64,000 nt of DNA. It comes from Alphaproteobacteria bacterium. GTDB taxonomy: Bacteria > Pseudomonadota > Alphaproteobacteria > TMED109. A model generated the notes under the pieces. It worked only from the letters and a program-made list of their open reading frames with translations. It was not told the origin of the DNA and ran no database searches. The DNA lies in assembly GCA_022819905.1 (NCBI GenBank), contig JAJEGJ010000081.1, positions 1 to 64,000 of the forward strand. Direction: 5' to 3'. This document shows, in pieces, positions 51,501 to 62,146 of the stretch (position 1 is its first letter; each line of letters opens with the position of its first letter). The position numbers were made by a program, and so were the translations under genes.

Positions 51501-54500
51501 TGACCGCCGTCGTCGCAGTTTCGTCGTCGGTCACCGTCACCGGCAGGTCCGCCGTCTGCCCGCCGTAGGTGCCGCCCGACGCCGCATGCGTCAGCGTCTC
51601 CGTGTCGTCGTCCGCATCGTCGTCGTGATCGGCCTCCACCGTAACCGTCTGCGCCGTGCTCCATGTCGAGGTCGTGAACGTCAGGCTGTCGGTGTCCAGG
51701 CTGAGGTCCGTGTCCGCATGCCCCGTGATCGCCACGGTCACCGTGCTGCTCGGTTTGGTCGCAAGTTTCACCGTGTAGGTCGCCTCGTCCCCCTCGGCGA
51801 CGCTCAGCGAATCGGGCGCGATCACGATCCCCGGCGTGTCGTCGTCGCGGATGATCACGCCGAGCTGCTGCGACACCGAGTCGTAGCCTCCTCCCTCGGC
51901 GGTGTGGTCCAGCGTGGCCGAGTCGACAATCCCGTCCTCGTCGTGGGTGCCGGTGACGGTCACCGTCTGCGTCTGGCGCCAGTTCGTGGGCGTGAAGGTG
52001 AGCCGCGACTTGTCGTGCGTCAGGACCGAGTCCAGGACGCCGGAGATGTGCACGGTCACATTGCCCGTCGGCTCGCTGGCGAGCCGGACGGTATAGGGTG
52101 CGGACTCGCCCTCCTTGAGCTCCAGCGGAGACGGCGCGATCACGATCCCGAGCGTGGCGTCGTCGATGGTGTTGACGGTGACCGTGCCGCTCACGCCGGC
52201 GTAGTCGCCGCCCGCGGCCGTGTGCACCAGCGTCGCCGTGTCGTTGCTCGCGTCGGCGTCGGTCCCGGCGGTCACCGTGACCGTTTGCGCCGTGCTCCAG
52301 TTCAAGGTGGTAAACGTCAGGCTGCTGGCGCCGAGCGTCAGGTCCGTGTCCGCGGTGCCGGTGATGGCCACCGTCACCCGGGCCGTCGGCTCGGAAGAGA
52401 GCGCGACCGTGTAGCTGCTGCCGCCGCCCTCGGCCACCGTCACGGCGACCGGGTCAAGCACCAGGCCGGCCGTATCGTCGTCGGTCACCGTCACCGACAG
52501 GTTCGCCGTCTTCCCGGCGTAGTCGCCGCCCGCGGCCGTGTGCACCAGCGTCGCCGTGTCGTTGCTCGCGTCGGTGTCATCATCGGCGGTGACCGTGACG
52601 GTCTGAGCCGTATTCCAGGTCGACGTAGTGAAGGTCAGGCGGTTGGCGCCGAGCGTCAGGTCGGTGCCACCGTCGCCGGTGATGGCCACCATCACCTGGG
52701 CCGTCGGTTCGGAGGCGAGCTTGACCGTGTAGCTGCCGCTGGCGCCCTCGGCCACCGTGACGGTGTTGGCGCTGAAAACGAGGCCGACCGCGTCGTTGTC
52801 GGTGATGGAGATCTCGTCGCCGGTCACCGTGAGGTCCGTCGATGTGCCGGTGACGTCGATGGTCTCGGTGGACTCGGCTATCGAGTCGTTGGCCGGCGTC
52901 AGGGTGAAGCTCCCCGTGCCGCTGGCCGCGCCGGCGGCGATGTTGATGTCGAAGTTCGACACCGCCGCGTAGTCGGCGGGCGCGGTGGCCGTGCCGTCCA
53001 CCACGCTGACCGTGACCGTCTTGGCCTCGGCGAACACCACCGAGCCGTCGATCTCGGCGGTGACCGTGACCGTCCTGGCGCCGCCGTTCTCCGTCACCGA
53101 GTCCGGGCTGGCCGTCAGCGTGACCCCCGTGGGCGCCGTCTCGTCGTCGATTACGGTGACGTCGAGGTCCGCCGACACGTCCGCGTAGTTGCCGCCCGCA
53201 GCCGTCAGCGTGAGCGTCACCTCGTCGTTCATGGCGTCGTCGTCATCGTCCGCCGAGACCGTCACCGACTGCAACGTGTCCCAGGTCGTCGTGGTGAAGG
53301 TGAAAACGGTCTTGTCGAGCGTCAGGTCCGTGCCGGAGTGGCCGGTAATCGTCACCGTCACGTCGGTCGTCGGCAGGGCCGCGAGTTTGAAGGAGTGGGT
53401 ACTGCTGCCGCCCTCCGCCACGGTCAACGTGGAATCGCCCAACGTCCCGCCCCCGTCTTTCAACCCATTCGTTTCGTCATCGTTCGTGGTGACCTCCAGG
53501 CTGGCTACCTTTCCGCTGTAAAGGGAATCGTCGCTCGTGGCGGTGTGCACCAGCGTCGCCGTATCGTCCTGGGCGTCGTTGTCACCGCCGGCCTCCACCG
53601 TGACCATCTGCGCGTCGTTCCAGTTGGCGGTGGTGAAGGTGAGCGACGTCTTGTCGAGCGTCAGGTCCGTGCCGGAGTGGCCGGTGATGGCCACGGCCAC
53701 CGCCTCCGTCGGCTCGCTGTCGAGCTGCACCGTGTAGGTCGCTTCGTCGTCCTCGTCGATGTCCAGCATGTCCGGCGAGACGGAGACGCCGGCAACGTCA
53801 TTGTTGTAGATGTTGATGGTGAAGGTCGGCACAACCAGTCCGTCGTAGTCCGATCCTGTCCCGCTGACCGTGACGTCGAAGCGTATCTGGGGTAGGCGAA
53901 ACGCGCGGCCACCCTCGTCGACGTCATTGTCGGTAACCGCGACATCGATGGCCACCGGTTCGTTCCAGTTCTGCGGCGTGAAGGTGACGGTCGCCTTGCC
54001 GAGCGTCACCGGACCGGGATCCGAGCTCTCGAACGTGACCGTGGTGTTCGCCGTCGGTTCCGTAGCCAGCGCCACGAAGAACCCCATGGAATCCGGGGCC
54101 ACCTCGCCCTGGTGCTCCCAGAAGCCCGCGGCCCAGCGCGGGGAACCGAGCGTCCCGTCCAGCTTCATCGTGTAGCCCCGGGTATCAGCTCTGTCAGGGT
54201 CTAACACGTGAACGGGCAAATCGACGGACAGGCCGGCGTAGTCTCCGCCGCTCGCCTGGTGCGAGATCCTGCCGTACTTGAATATACCCGCCATGTCTTC
54301 ATCGCCCGCCGTCACCATCACCGTTTGGGCCATGCTGTAGTTCTGCCGCGTAAAGGTCAGGCTCGTCTTGTCGAGCGTCAGCATTGCGGATTTCCGCGTG
54401 CACGAGACCCCGTCCTTCTCTAGACACGCGGCGACGTCGTCATGAGCCTGAAGCGCGATCGTGACGGTCGTTGATGGTTCCGCATCCAGCACGACGGTAT

Positions 54501-54627
54501 AGCTGCCGGTCATGCCCTCCGTTACCGTCAATGGGCTTGGCGATACCGTAATGCTGGGAGACTGCGCCAAGGCTGGCACTGCCGCCAGGAGGTTGGCCAC
54601 GAAAATGCCGAACGCGCTTCTTTTCAC
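48527..54627 (-). CDS. Giant repeat autotransporter adhesin, interrupted by a G10 tract
   Basis: GTG start at 54627 with GGAGATAGCC before it; signal peptide ends at AVPALAQ. In order: eight ~100-residue repeats with the signature LTFTxxxWxxAQTVTV; two Calx-beta-like units (TLTASPDSVTENGGARTV, TLTASPDSVAEGGGARTI); a polyproline linker; cadherin-like and Big_17/VCBS-type domains; and an autotransporter barrel (WAVWGQGDFQTFEG, TALQPYMRWSDGTAS, GFGGYGQ-like end). The frame breaks near residue 1215 in a run of ten Gs; one extra G (or two fewer) joins both parts into about 2,033 residues. The very end (FRIGFRCCSAH) lacks the usual terminal aromatic. Surface adhesin inferred. Confidence 0.85.
50974..50983. 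repeat. C10 (G10 on the coding strand) homopolymer in the adhesin gene
   Basis: Ten identical bases. G11 or G8 gives one continuous adhesin frame; G10 truncates it after the repeats and polyproline linker, before the barrel. Consistent with slipped-strand phase variation, a sequencing undercall, or a -1 ribosomal shift. Confidence 0.9.
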
Positions 54628-55229
54628 GGCTATCTCCAGCGCGGCGTGACCGTCGAGCCGCACTTCGGGCTCTCCGCGCCGGCGACCACCCTACCCCGCC
54701 GGGGAGACAACGGATGCCTACGGCGCCGACGCCCGGTCGTGGTGGGCGGCGCCGGGGATAGGTTTGCGGTCAACGAGCGGAGCATTCGCATCGTACGTTC
54801 CGATGTTCGCGCCAAGCCGCCGGTAGCCTCGCAGGCGACCCTGCATGCAGTGCCAGAGCCAACCGCCGACTATCGGGCTGCCGGAGACACTGACGGGACA
54901 TGGCGCAGACAAGTCTCAAAATTTGCGTATCCTCGTGGACTGGATTGCCAAGCGGAAGGTAGGATCGGGGAAAAACAGCGGTATGCGACTTCGTCGCCGT
55001 CGCCTTGCCAAAAACTACCCCCCCCCGCCCCGCGGGAGTCATAAGAGGTAGGCAAGGGCAAGGATCGTCCGGTAGCCTGAATCCCTGAGAGCGCAACGTC
55101 GCGCGCAAGGCTGCGCGAACCCGTCAGCGGCGCCTCAGCAGCGCTTCGACACCGGCGGCCACCGGCATGAACCGGACCGCGAGCAGCGGCGCGAGACGTT
55201 AATGCAGGATGGCTGGTGGTGTTAGAGGC
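54628..55229. other. Intergenic region upstream of the adhesin
   Basis: 602 bases without a convincing gene. Likely contains the adhesin promoter and the end of the LuxR transcript, but I see no clear -35/-10 pair or T-tailed hairpin. A C-rich run (CCCCCCCCGCCCC) lies near 55019-55031. Confidence 0.45.
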
Positions 55230-57995
55230 TCAGAACCGGGGGTCCATCGCCGCAGCGCGGCGCACGACCTCGTCCCGGTCGTTCGTGCTCGTCTTCCGGT
55301 AGATGTTCTTGAGGTGGTAGCGCACGCCGTCCTCGCTGACGCCAAGCCGCTCCGCGATCTCGCGGTTGCGGAGGCCTTTGTCCAACCCTGCGAGCACATC
55401 CTGCTCGCGTGGCGAGAAGACCGGGGCATCAGGTGAAGGCCGCGCGTCCAGGCGCGCGAGCGCAGATCCGGCTGTCTCGTGAAGCTCCGGTTCAGGGTTC
55501 CCGTCGAGCAGCCGAGTCAGGAGGGCGCGGCTGACGTCGCGATGGCGGACAAGGGGCCGCAGATAGTCCGTGTGGCGCGTCAATCCGAGGAACTCGACGA
55601 GCGGCTTGATGGCTCGATCCGTGTCGTCCGCGTCGATAGCCATCGACAGTCCCAGAGCTCGCATCAGAGTGCGCCTCAGGCCGCGCTCCGATGCGAGCGC
55701 ACGGAGGCGCTGCGCCAGGTCGCCGGCTGCGTCACGCTTCCCCAACGCGGTCAGCAGCCGGATGCGAGCGCAGGACAGCGCTTCCATCTCACGCCACGAT
55801 TGGCCATCGAGATCGAGCAGGCCGGCAGGGTCGGTCGGCAGCTCCTCGTCCCGCCACACCTGTTCGGCCCGACTGGCATGCCTCGCCTCGGCCAGAGTTT
55901 GCGAGCGCAGCGCCGAAGCGTAGCGCTCGATGGTTTCGAGACCCGCGGCGCGAGCCTTCGCAACCTCCTCGGCAAGAAACTCGACTCCGACTTCCGGACC
56001 GTGTCGCGTGCATTTCAATTCGGTGGCTACGGAAATCGCGGCTTCCTGGATGTCTATCCATGATGAGCGCAGTGAAGTCAGTCCGTTCACGGTCCGCTGG
56101 TCGATGGGTTTCTCACGGCCCAGTTCGATGTCGAGCTCGATCGCCAGCACATCGATGATCGTCGCCAGGACGGGATCGGAGGCGAAGAAGACCTTCGCAA
56201 CCTGCCGCGCGTCGGCGTACCGGCTGGCGGCTTCCTTCACGTTCCCCTGGGCCATGGCGGCCATGCCGAGGCACAGGCTGACGAAGATCTCGCCGTGCCG
56301 GTAGCCGTCCCGCCTGGTGCAGGAGAGCGCTTCCAGCCCGTGCCGGCGGCTCATCTCCAACGAACCTCCGTTGTAGCTGGAAATCGTCCTGATCATCAGC
56401 GTTCCACACCGGACCAGCGCAGCTTGTTCGGCCGTTGCGGCGGGCTCGGACTCGGCGTTGCGCAACGCCTGCAACAAGCTGTCGTCTACCAACCGTGCCT
56501 GCGAACCGGTCAACGCGACGTTCGTGCAGACGCGGTCGAGGAGCAGTGCCGAGGCGTCAACATCGGGGCGGCGAGCCGCGCGGTCCAGCTTGGGCGTGAC
56601 CGTCTGGAACAGCTCACGTGCCCCGACGAACTCCTGCCCAAAGTAGAGGGTCACGCAGCGGATGAGGGCCAGCCGCGGAAACTCCTCCAGCAACGCGGGC
56701 GTCAGGAACCGGTCGGCGGCGGCCAGGCACGTCATGCCTTCGCGCAACCAAATTTGGAACACGCCCACGCGTTCCATCATCTCGCCGAGGCACCGGAGGT
56801 CGCCCGTCTCGCCCGCATGGCGCCATGCGGGAACCAGATGACCGCGCGTCGCCAGGGCCTCCGCGAGCCTTTGGTGAAGTCGCCGCTTGCGCGCGGGATC
56901 CTCACTGGCGAGCACACGGTGGCAGTGTTCCCTGACCAGCGGGTGCAGGCGCCGCAGGGCGCCGTCCGACTCGAATGGCATCATGAGTCCATCCAGCGCC
57001 ACGAGCGCCTCCACTCGCGGGCGCGTGTCGTTGGATTCGAGCACCTCGTCCGCAAGGTCCATGTCGATCCAGTCGAAGACCGCCAGGTCGAGAAGCAGAG
57101 CGCGACCCTGGTCCGGGAGACGCCGCAGCAGACGCGTGTCGATGAAGTTCCGGGTGAGCGCCTTGCCCAGCTCGACGTTCTTGGCCGCGCCGGCGACCCG
57201 GATCGCGCGGTCGATGCGAAGAGCCACAGGCCATCCTTCCGTGCGGGCCAATACGTCGGCCAGCTCGCGCCGCGTCAGATTGCCGTCGAAGAACCGGTGG
57301 ATCTCGGATTTCGAGAAACGGAGCTGTTCGGTGGTCACGACGACCCCCGAGCCTTCCAGCACAATGCTCGCCAGATCCAGCCCCGGATTGCTGCGAAACG
57401 ACAGGGCGAAATGGAGATTGCGGGGACCTTGCCGCAGCAACCGGTCGAGCAGCTCGACCGATTGCTGCGGGAGCCGCTCAAGCTCGTCCAGTACGAGCAG
57501 GCATGGAACCGGCTGCGTCTCGATGGCGCGCACGAGCATCCCGATCTGATGCGTGAGCGGAGTCGAGGTCCAGGCGTCCTCGCTGGCTGTCTGCGCCGCC
57601 AGATCCAGTCCCGCGTGAGTGAACGCGTAGGCGAGATGAGCGCCGAACAGGCCCAGCGCGTCGTCCTCGTCCACCGTGAGCCAGGGGACGAGCATGCCCC
57701 GCTTCCTGGCACGGCGACCGATCTCGCCGAGCGTCGTGGTCTTGCCGAATCCTCCAGGCGCCCGCAGCACCGAAATCCGCCGAGCCGCTACCGAATCGAG
57801 CTGTTTGATCAGCGAGGGCCGATGAAGGTAGCCGTCCGTGGGCTCGGGTACGGTCACCTTGGCCGTCACCAGCCAAGGCGCGGCGTGTTCAACGGAAAGA
57901 GCGGCTTTCCTTGCGTCAATGTTCCGCACAACCCCAGTCCGGGAATCGGAGTCGTTTGCGAATCGAGGCACGGCGACAACCGACTTCGTCAGCAA
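55230..57995 (-). CDS. MalT-type LuxR-family transcriptional regulator
   Basis: 921 residues: N-terminal STAND ATPase with Walker A RAPGGFGKTTT (Lys85) and LLVLDELERLP, a helical repeat middle (TPR/MalT-like), and a C-terminal LuxR helix-turn-helix (FSPREQDVLAGLDKGLRNRE, IAERLGVSEDGVRYHLKNIY). Such proteins switch on transcription after binding a small ligand and ATP. It lies upstream of the adhesin and downstream of a TonB receptor, all on the same strand, so it may control either. Confidence 0.9.
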   Translation of the reverse strand: MLTKSVVAVPRFANDSDSRTGVVRNIDARKAALSVEHAAPWLVTAKVTVPEPTDGYLHRPSLIKQLDSVAARRISVLRAPGGFGKTTTLGEIGRRARKRGMLVPWLTVDEDDALGLFGAHLAYAFTHAGLDLAAQTASEDAWTSTPLTHQIGMLVRAIETQPVPCLLVLDELERLPQQSVELLDRLLRQGPRNLHFALSFRSNPGLDLASIVLEGSGVVVTTEQLRFSKSEIHRFFDGNLTRRELADVLARTEGWPVALRIDRAIRVAGAAKNVELGKALTRNFIDTRLLRRLPDQGRALLLDLAVFDWIDMDLADEVLESNDTRPRVEALVALDGLMMPFESDGALRRLHPLVREHCHRVLASEDPARKRRLHQRLAEALATRGHLVPAWRHAGETGDLRCLGEMMERVGVFQIWLREGMTCLAAADRFLTPALLEEFPRLALIRCVTLYFGQEFVGARELFQTVTPKLDRAARRPDVDASALLLDRVCTNVALTGSQARLVDDSLLQALRNAESEPAATAEQAALVRCGTLMIRTISSYNGGSLEMSRRHGLEALSCTRRDGYRHGEIFVSLCLGMAAMAQGNVKEAASRYADARQVAKVFFASDPVLATIIDVLAIELDIELGREKPIDQRTVNGLTSLRSSWIDIQEAAISVATELKCTRHGPEVGVEFLAEEVAKARAAGLETIERYASALRSQTLAEARHASRAEQVWRDEELPTDPAGLLDLDGQSWREMEALSCARIRLLTALGKRDAAGDLAQRLRALASERGLRRTLMRALGLSMAIDADDTDRAIKPLVEFLGLTRHTDYLRPLVRHRDVSRALLTRLLDGNPEPELHETAGSALARLDARPSPDAPVFSPREQDVLAGLDKGLRNREIAERLGVSEDGVRYHLKNIYRKTSTNDRDEVVRRAAAMDPRF

Positions 57996-58386
57996 CTTCT
58001 GTTGGCTGCTGCGGATCGATCAATACCGGAAGGCGCGTCCATGGTCCCAGGCGCCGTCGCCCCGGGGACCGCAACGACCGGCGACTGGCCGCGATCGTAC
58101 CTCGTTTTCTCTGGCTTGCGGGATGTGGCCATAAGGGGCCGCGTCGTGCGATACGACAGGCTCGGTTCCGGGACGGTGGCGCCGGAGTCCATGCGCACCT
58201 TCGACAATACCTCATCGTCCGATAGTTGGTGAAGAATACAATAGGGGGAACATGGGCGCTAATGAAGACCCCCGGCAACAATCGGTCAAGGGAGTGCCGC
58301 GGTTGTCAGCCCATCGAAATACGGGCCCGGACTGGGCGCGGCCTCCGGTCCTTGTCTGAGTCAAGCTCGCAAGGGGAAATTCTTTC
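57996..58386. other. Intergenic region upstream of the LuxR-type regulator
   Basis: 391 bases, no gene seen. Probably holds the regulator's promoter; an A/T-rich patch with GAAGAATACAATAGGGGG (58231-58248) stands out. Confidence 0.4.
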
Positions 58387-61300
58387 TCAGAAGCTGACCC
58401 CGAGATTGACGAACACATAACGGCCAAGCGCATCGAAGAACGCGGGGAACGTATTGCCGTTGCCGGGCGCCGTACCTGCGTCGGAACTGACTTGCGGGTC
58501 CGTATCGAGCAGGTTGCCGATGCCTCCGGTCACCAGGTAGTTCCCGTTTGCGCTCCATTCCGCTGTCAGATCCCAATAAGTCTCGGCGTCGAAGTCGATC
58601 TCGTTGGAACCCAGATCGTCGGTACTTCCGAGATACCGCAGGCCAAGGGACACCCGCAGATCGTACGGCGTGTACAGGGTCGCCTTGAAATTGCCGCTCC
58701 ATTTCGGCTGAGGATTCTTGCCGCAGTAACTGCCCCAGAAACCCGCGCACTCGAGCGCCGCCTCGCCGGGCAACTCGATCAGATCCGAGGTCAACAGGTA
58801 CGTGGAGATGCCCTGCAGCTCCACCGGACCCGCCAGCGTGTCGAAATCGTAATCGAAGATGATGTCGATGCCTTCAACGTTCTCCTCGCTGAGATTGGTG
58901 ATCCGGGCCGAGATGTATCCACCCTGGATCCACAGCGAACCGTTGACCGGATGACGGTGGATCAGGTTGCAGAACGTCGCAAGGCCGGTATCCAGGCACT
59001 TGTTCAGCGCGGTGGCGGCGGGGATCGTGCCGATACCCTGGTCCACATGGATGTTGAAGTAATCCAGCGTCAGCGTCAGGCCTTCAATGAACGCGGGCGT
59101 GGCGACCAGACCGGCGGTAATCGACTGCGCTTGCTCGGGCGCCACCGTCTCATTGCCGCTTCGCAGGATGTAGTATTGATCCGCTGGCGATTTCAGATCG
59201 GTTCCGTACAGGTGGGCCTCCAATCCGGAATTGGCGCAGGCCGACCGGCTCGCGGTCATGGACAGGCCGCAGGGATCGTCCGGAAGGTCGACCAGGCCGA
59301 AGCCCGTGGCGCGGAACAACTCGAACAGGCTGGCGTGACGGATCGCGGACTGGTACGAAGCGCGCAGCGCCACATCGTCCGAGACCTGCCAGAATGCGCC
59401 CAGCTTGTACGTATTTGTGGAGTGATCGGTAGAGTAGTCAGCGTAACGATAACCGGCATCGAAGCTGAGGTTATCCAGCACGGGGATGCCGAGTTCGACG
59501 AAATACTCATTCACATCGTATCCGCCCGCCAGCGGCAAGGTGGCGCCGCCGGAACCGGAGCGGTCGCCGGTGCGGCTGGGCCGGTCGGGACGAAAGTCCG
59601 TGCTCAGGTCCTTGTTCTCGAAACCCAACGCGACCGAAACCGGGCCCGGGGCGCCGGGCAGGGCAAACGGAAACTCGCCCGAAACCAACGCCTGGACGAT
59701 GCTCTGTTTGCCTGTGCCGCGAACAAAGGTTGAACTCGCGATGTACCGCTGCAGTTCCTCGCCACCGTCAATCACGCCCTGGATGCCGCCGTCGCCGGGC
59801 AAGCCGCCCTGGAACAGGTTGTAGGGAATACAGTCAGGATCGGTACCGTTCAGGGCGGCAACGCACATCGGCGTTCCGTTGACGCGGATCACGTCGATCG
59901 CGCGGTTGATCGCGGTCACCGAAAGGTCGTTGCGGTACTCACTGGTGTACTCGATATCGGACAACTGGTAGGACACGTCATAGATCCAACCATTGGCGAT
60001 GTCTCCGCGCAGACCGTAGATCGAGACCGTGTTGGCGTAGGTTGTGATGTTCTGACGGGGGTCGCCTTCGACATTGCGCTTCAGGGAGGTTACCGGCGCG
60101 CTGTAGCTGATGATGTCTCCGGCGCCGACCGCGAGATCCAGCGAGGAGATGTAGGCGAGGGCTTCGGCCGCGCTGGCGAAGTCGGGCGCGTGATCGCCGC
60201 CCATCAGGGTCCAGTCGCCGCAGACCGTATCGTACTGCTGCCTTGACAGCAGGGGGTTGTAGCAAGGAATCGCCGTAATGTTGCCGAACGTTCCGGAATA
60301 GGCGATCTGCGCATTGGATCCGGATTGCATCGAGCGGGCATGGGCGTACGCCTCGATGTTGTCGTTGATTTCGAATCGGCCGAAAAACCCGGCGTTCAGG
60401 CGTTCGTCCGGCCGCTGGAAGAAATTGGTCGGATTGTAGTTGAAGGTCTGTCCGTCCCGGGGCACGAATTCATCGCCCTGGACCTTCAGATCGAGTCGGG
60501 TGATCGATGGGTCGGCGGCGTTTACGTGGCCGTCTGCGGCATAGCGGCCGAAATCCGCCCACCGACCGGGCGGAATGGTCGAAGAACCGCCGCAGGCGCT
60601 TTTCCCTCTCGTCAGGGCGCAGGCGGAAATATCGTAGTCGCCTTGAAGGATCGGGGACGTGTCCGTTTTCTCGATGAAACCGGCGATGTGTCCACGCCCA
60701 TCCAATATCGAGCCGCCGAAGGCGGCGGCGAGCTTGTCGGTTTCTCCGGTGGTCACCGTTTCATCCGCCAACTGATAATCGTACCAACTCACCAAGTCCC
60801 GCAACTCGCCGTTGTCGTTGTTGTGACTGTAGAAGCTGTGCATGTAGTTGGCCTTGAAACCTTCGAAATCCTCGTCGAGGATGAAATTGACGACGCCGCC
60901 CACCGCATCGGAACCGTATACCGAGGAGGCGCCGCCGGTCAGCACTTCGACCCGCTCCAGCAACAGCGTGGGTATGGAATTGAGATCGGCACAGTTGCCG
61001 CCGCCCGTCGTGCCGGGGGCCAGCCGTTGACCGTTGATGAGCACCAAGGTCCGCGCACAGCCGAGGTTGCGAACGTTTACCGTTGCTGTGCCCGACGAAC
61101 CGCTGGATGCCGTGATGGCCTGACCGGGCGAAATCTGCGGCAGATCGTTCAGATAGTCCTCGACACGGGTGATGCCGCGGTCGGATATGTCTTCAATTCC
61201 TACAGTGGTGATTTGCGAAGAACTGATCACGTTCGAGTCCCGCAGGCGCGTACCCGTTACCACCACTTCCTCGATTTCCTGGGCCCGGGCCTGGGCCCCT

Positions 61301-61410
61301 TGGGCCAGCGCACTTTGCATGGCGGCTGGCGCCATGGCCAGTACGGTGCAAAGCAGCACGGCCCGGCGTTCATCGGGCACGCTCGGCGCCCGGTCTTCGT
61401 CATTACTCAT
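58387..61410 (-). CDS. TonB-dependent outer-membrane receptor
   Basis: 1,007 residues from the ATG at 61410 (GGTGGATTGTTC before it). Signal peptide ends near QSALAQ; TonB box EIEEVVVTGTRLRDSN; plug domain with ITRVEDYLNDLPQISPG, CARTLVLINGQRLAPG and VEVLTGGASSVYGSDAVGGV; barrel ending YVFVNLGVSF with terminal Phe. The EEVVVTGTR start and YGSDAVGGVVN are typical of a receptor class common in marine gammaproteobacteria for organic substrates. A longer in-frame start lies in non-coding-looking sequence and is not used. Confidence 0.95.
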   Translation of the reverse strand: MSNDEDRAPSVPDERRAVLLCTVLAMAPAAMQSALAQGAQARAQEIEEVVVTGTRLRDSNVISSSQITTVGIEDISDRGITRVEDYLNDLPQISPGQAITASSGSSGTATVNVRNLGCARTLVLINGQRLAPGTTGGGNCADLNSIPTLLLERVEVLTGGASSVYGSDAVGGVVNFILDEDFEGFKANYMHSFYSHNNDNGELRDLVSWYDYQLADETVTTGETDKLAAAFGGSILDGRGHIAGFIEKTDTSPILQGDYDISACALTRGKSACGGSSTIPPGRWADFGRYAADGHVNAADPSITRLDLKVQGDEFVPRDGQTFNYNPTNFFQRPDERLNAGFFGRFEINDNIEAYAHARSMQSGSNAQIAYSGTFGNITAIPCYNPLLSRQQYDTVCGDWTLMGGDHAPDFASAAEALAYISSLDLAVGAGDIISYSAPVTSLKRNVEGDPRQNITTYANTVSIYGLRGDIANGWIYDVSYQLSDIEYTSEYRNDLSVTAINRAIDVIRVNGTPMCVAALNGTDPDCIPYNLFQGGLPGDGGIQGVIDGGEELQRYIASSTFVRGTGKQSIVQALVSGEFPFALPGAPGPVSVALGFENKDLSTDFRPDRPSRTGDRSGSGGATLPLAGGYDVNEYFVELGIPVLDNLSFDAGYRYADYSTDHSTNTYKLGAFWQVSDDVALRASYQSAIRHASLFELFRATGFGLVDLPDDPCGLSMTASRSACANSGLEAHLYGTDLKSPADQYYILRSGNETVAPEQAQSITAGLVATPAFIEGLTLTLDYFNIHVDQGIGTIPAATALNKCLDTGLATFCNLIHRHPVNGSLWIQGGYISARITNLSEENVEGIDIIFDYDFDTLAGPVELQGISTYLLTSDLIELPGEAALECAGFWGSYCGKNPQPKWSGNFKATLYTPYDLRVSLGLRYLGSTDDLGSNEIDFDAETYWDLTAEWSANGNYLVTGGIGNLLDTDPQVSSDAGTAPGNGNTFPAFFDALGRYVFVNLGVSF

Positions 61411-61682
61411 GAACAATCCACCGATGCGGACACCTGACCGACGGTCCCTGCATCGTAGACAAAGCGCAAGACCCCGGACAAGCCTCGTGACGAATGCCGT
61501 ATGGGAACCGGGGGATTCGGCAGTTGCGTACATGGCAATGCCGCATGCCGTTGCCCGTAGTCCGTGCTGTCGTTGTGTTCGAGCAACTTCCCAATGTAGG
61601 CTTTGTGAACGCCCATTCGGAACATCCTCATGCCGCGACTGTGCCGCAACGCCCGATCCGCCGGCACGTTGATCGACCGCAG

Positions 61683-61958
61683 ATGAAGCCCCTCCCTTCC
61701 ACCATCGAGTTCTACCGAAGGACACCCGAGTTCACGGAAGTCACGGTCCCGGACGGGCTAAGAAAGGCGCATCGGACCCGGGCCGGCGTCTGGGGCCGGA
61801 TCGTGGTCCTGGAGGGCGGGCTCCTCTATCGAATCCACGCATCGCCCGCTGAGGAGTTCAGACTGGACCGAGACAATCCTGGCGTCATCGAGCCCGGCGT
61901 CGAGCACGAGGTTGAACCGCTGGGGCAAGTGCGGTTCCTCATTGAGTTCTACCGTTGA
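61683..61958 (+). CDS. DUF1971 cupin-like protein (TehB N-terminal-like)
   Basis: 91 residues with FYRRTPEFTEVTVPDGLRK, KAGVWGRI-like (RAGVWGRIVVLEGGLLYRI) and PGVIEPGVEHEVEPLGQV, all DUF1971 signatures. This small cupin fold occurs alone or in front of tellurite-resistance methyltransferase TehB; its activity is unknown to me. The ATG is the last one before the conserved core. Confidence 0.88.
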   Translation: MKPLPSTIEFYRRTPEFTEVTVPDGLRKAHRTRAGVWGRIVVLEGGLLYRIHASPAEEFRLDRDNPGVIEPGVEHEVEPLGQVRFLIEFYR

Positions 61959-62146
61959 ACTCCGGCGAAAGGTCAGAGTCGGCTGCAGCGGACCTTGCGC
62001 TGCGCGCGGCATTGAGCGCTAGCAGCCGCCGAAACGCAACATCCCAGCATGTGTCGGCATTCCCTCCGTAGGCGGCGGGGACTGCAGCAGCGAGTTCCGC
62101 ATGGGCGGCGTCTGGACCACGGAATCGCGGCTCGGGACGCAGATCG

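Noticed and set aside
51586-53895. 769-codon plus-strand frame opposite the adhesin
   Set aside because: Repeat-derived shadow of the minus-strand adhesin; Arg/Val/Gly-rich.
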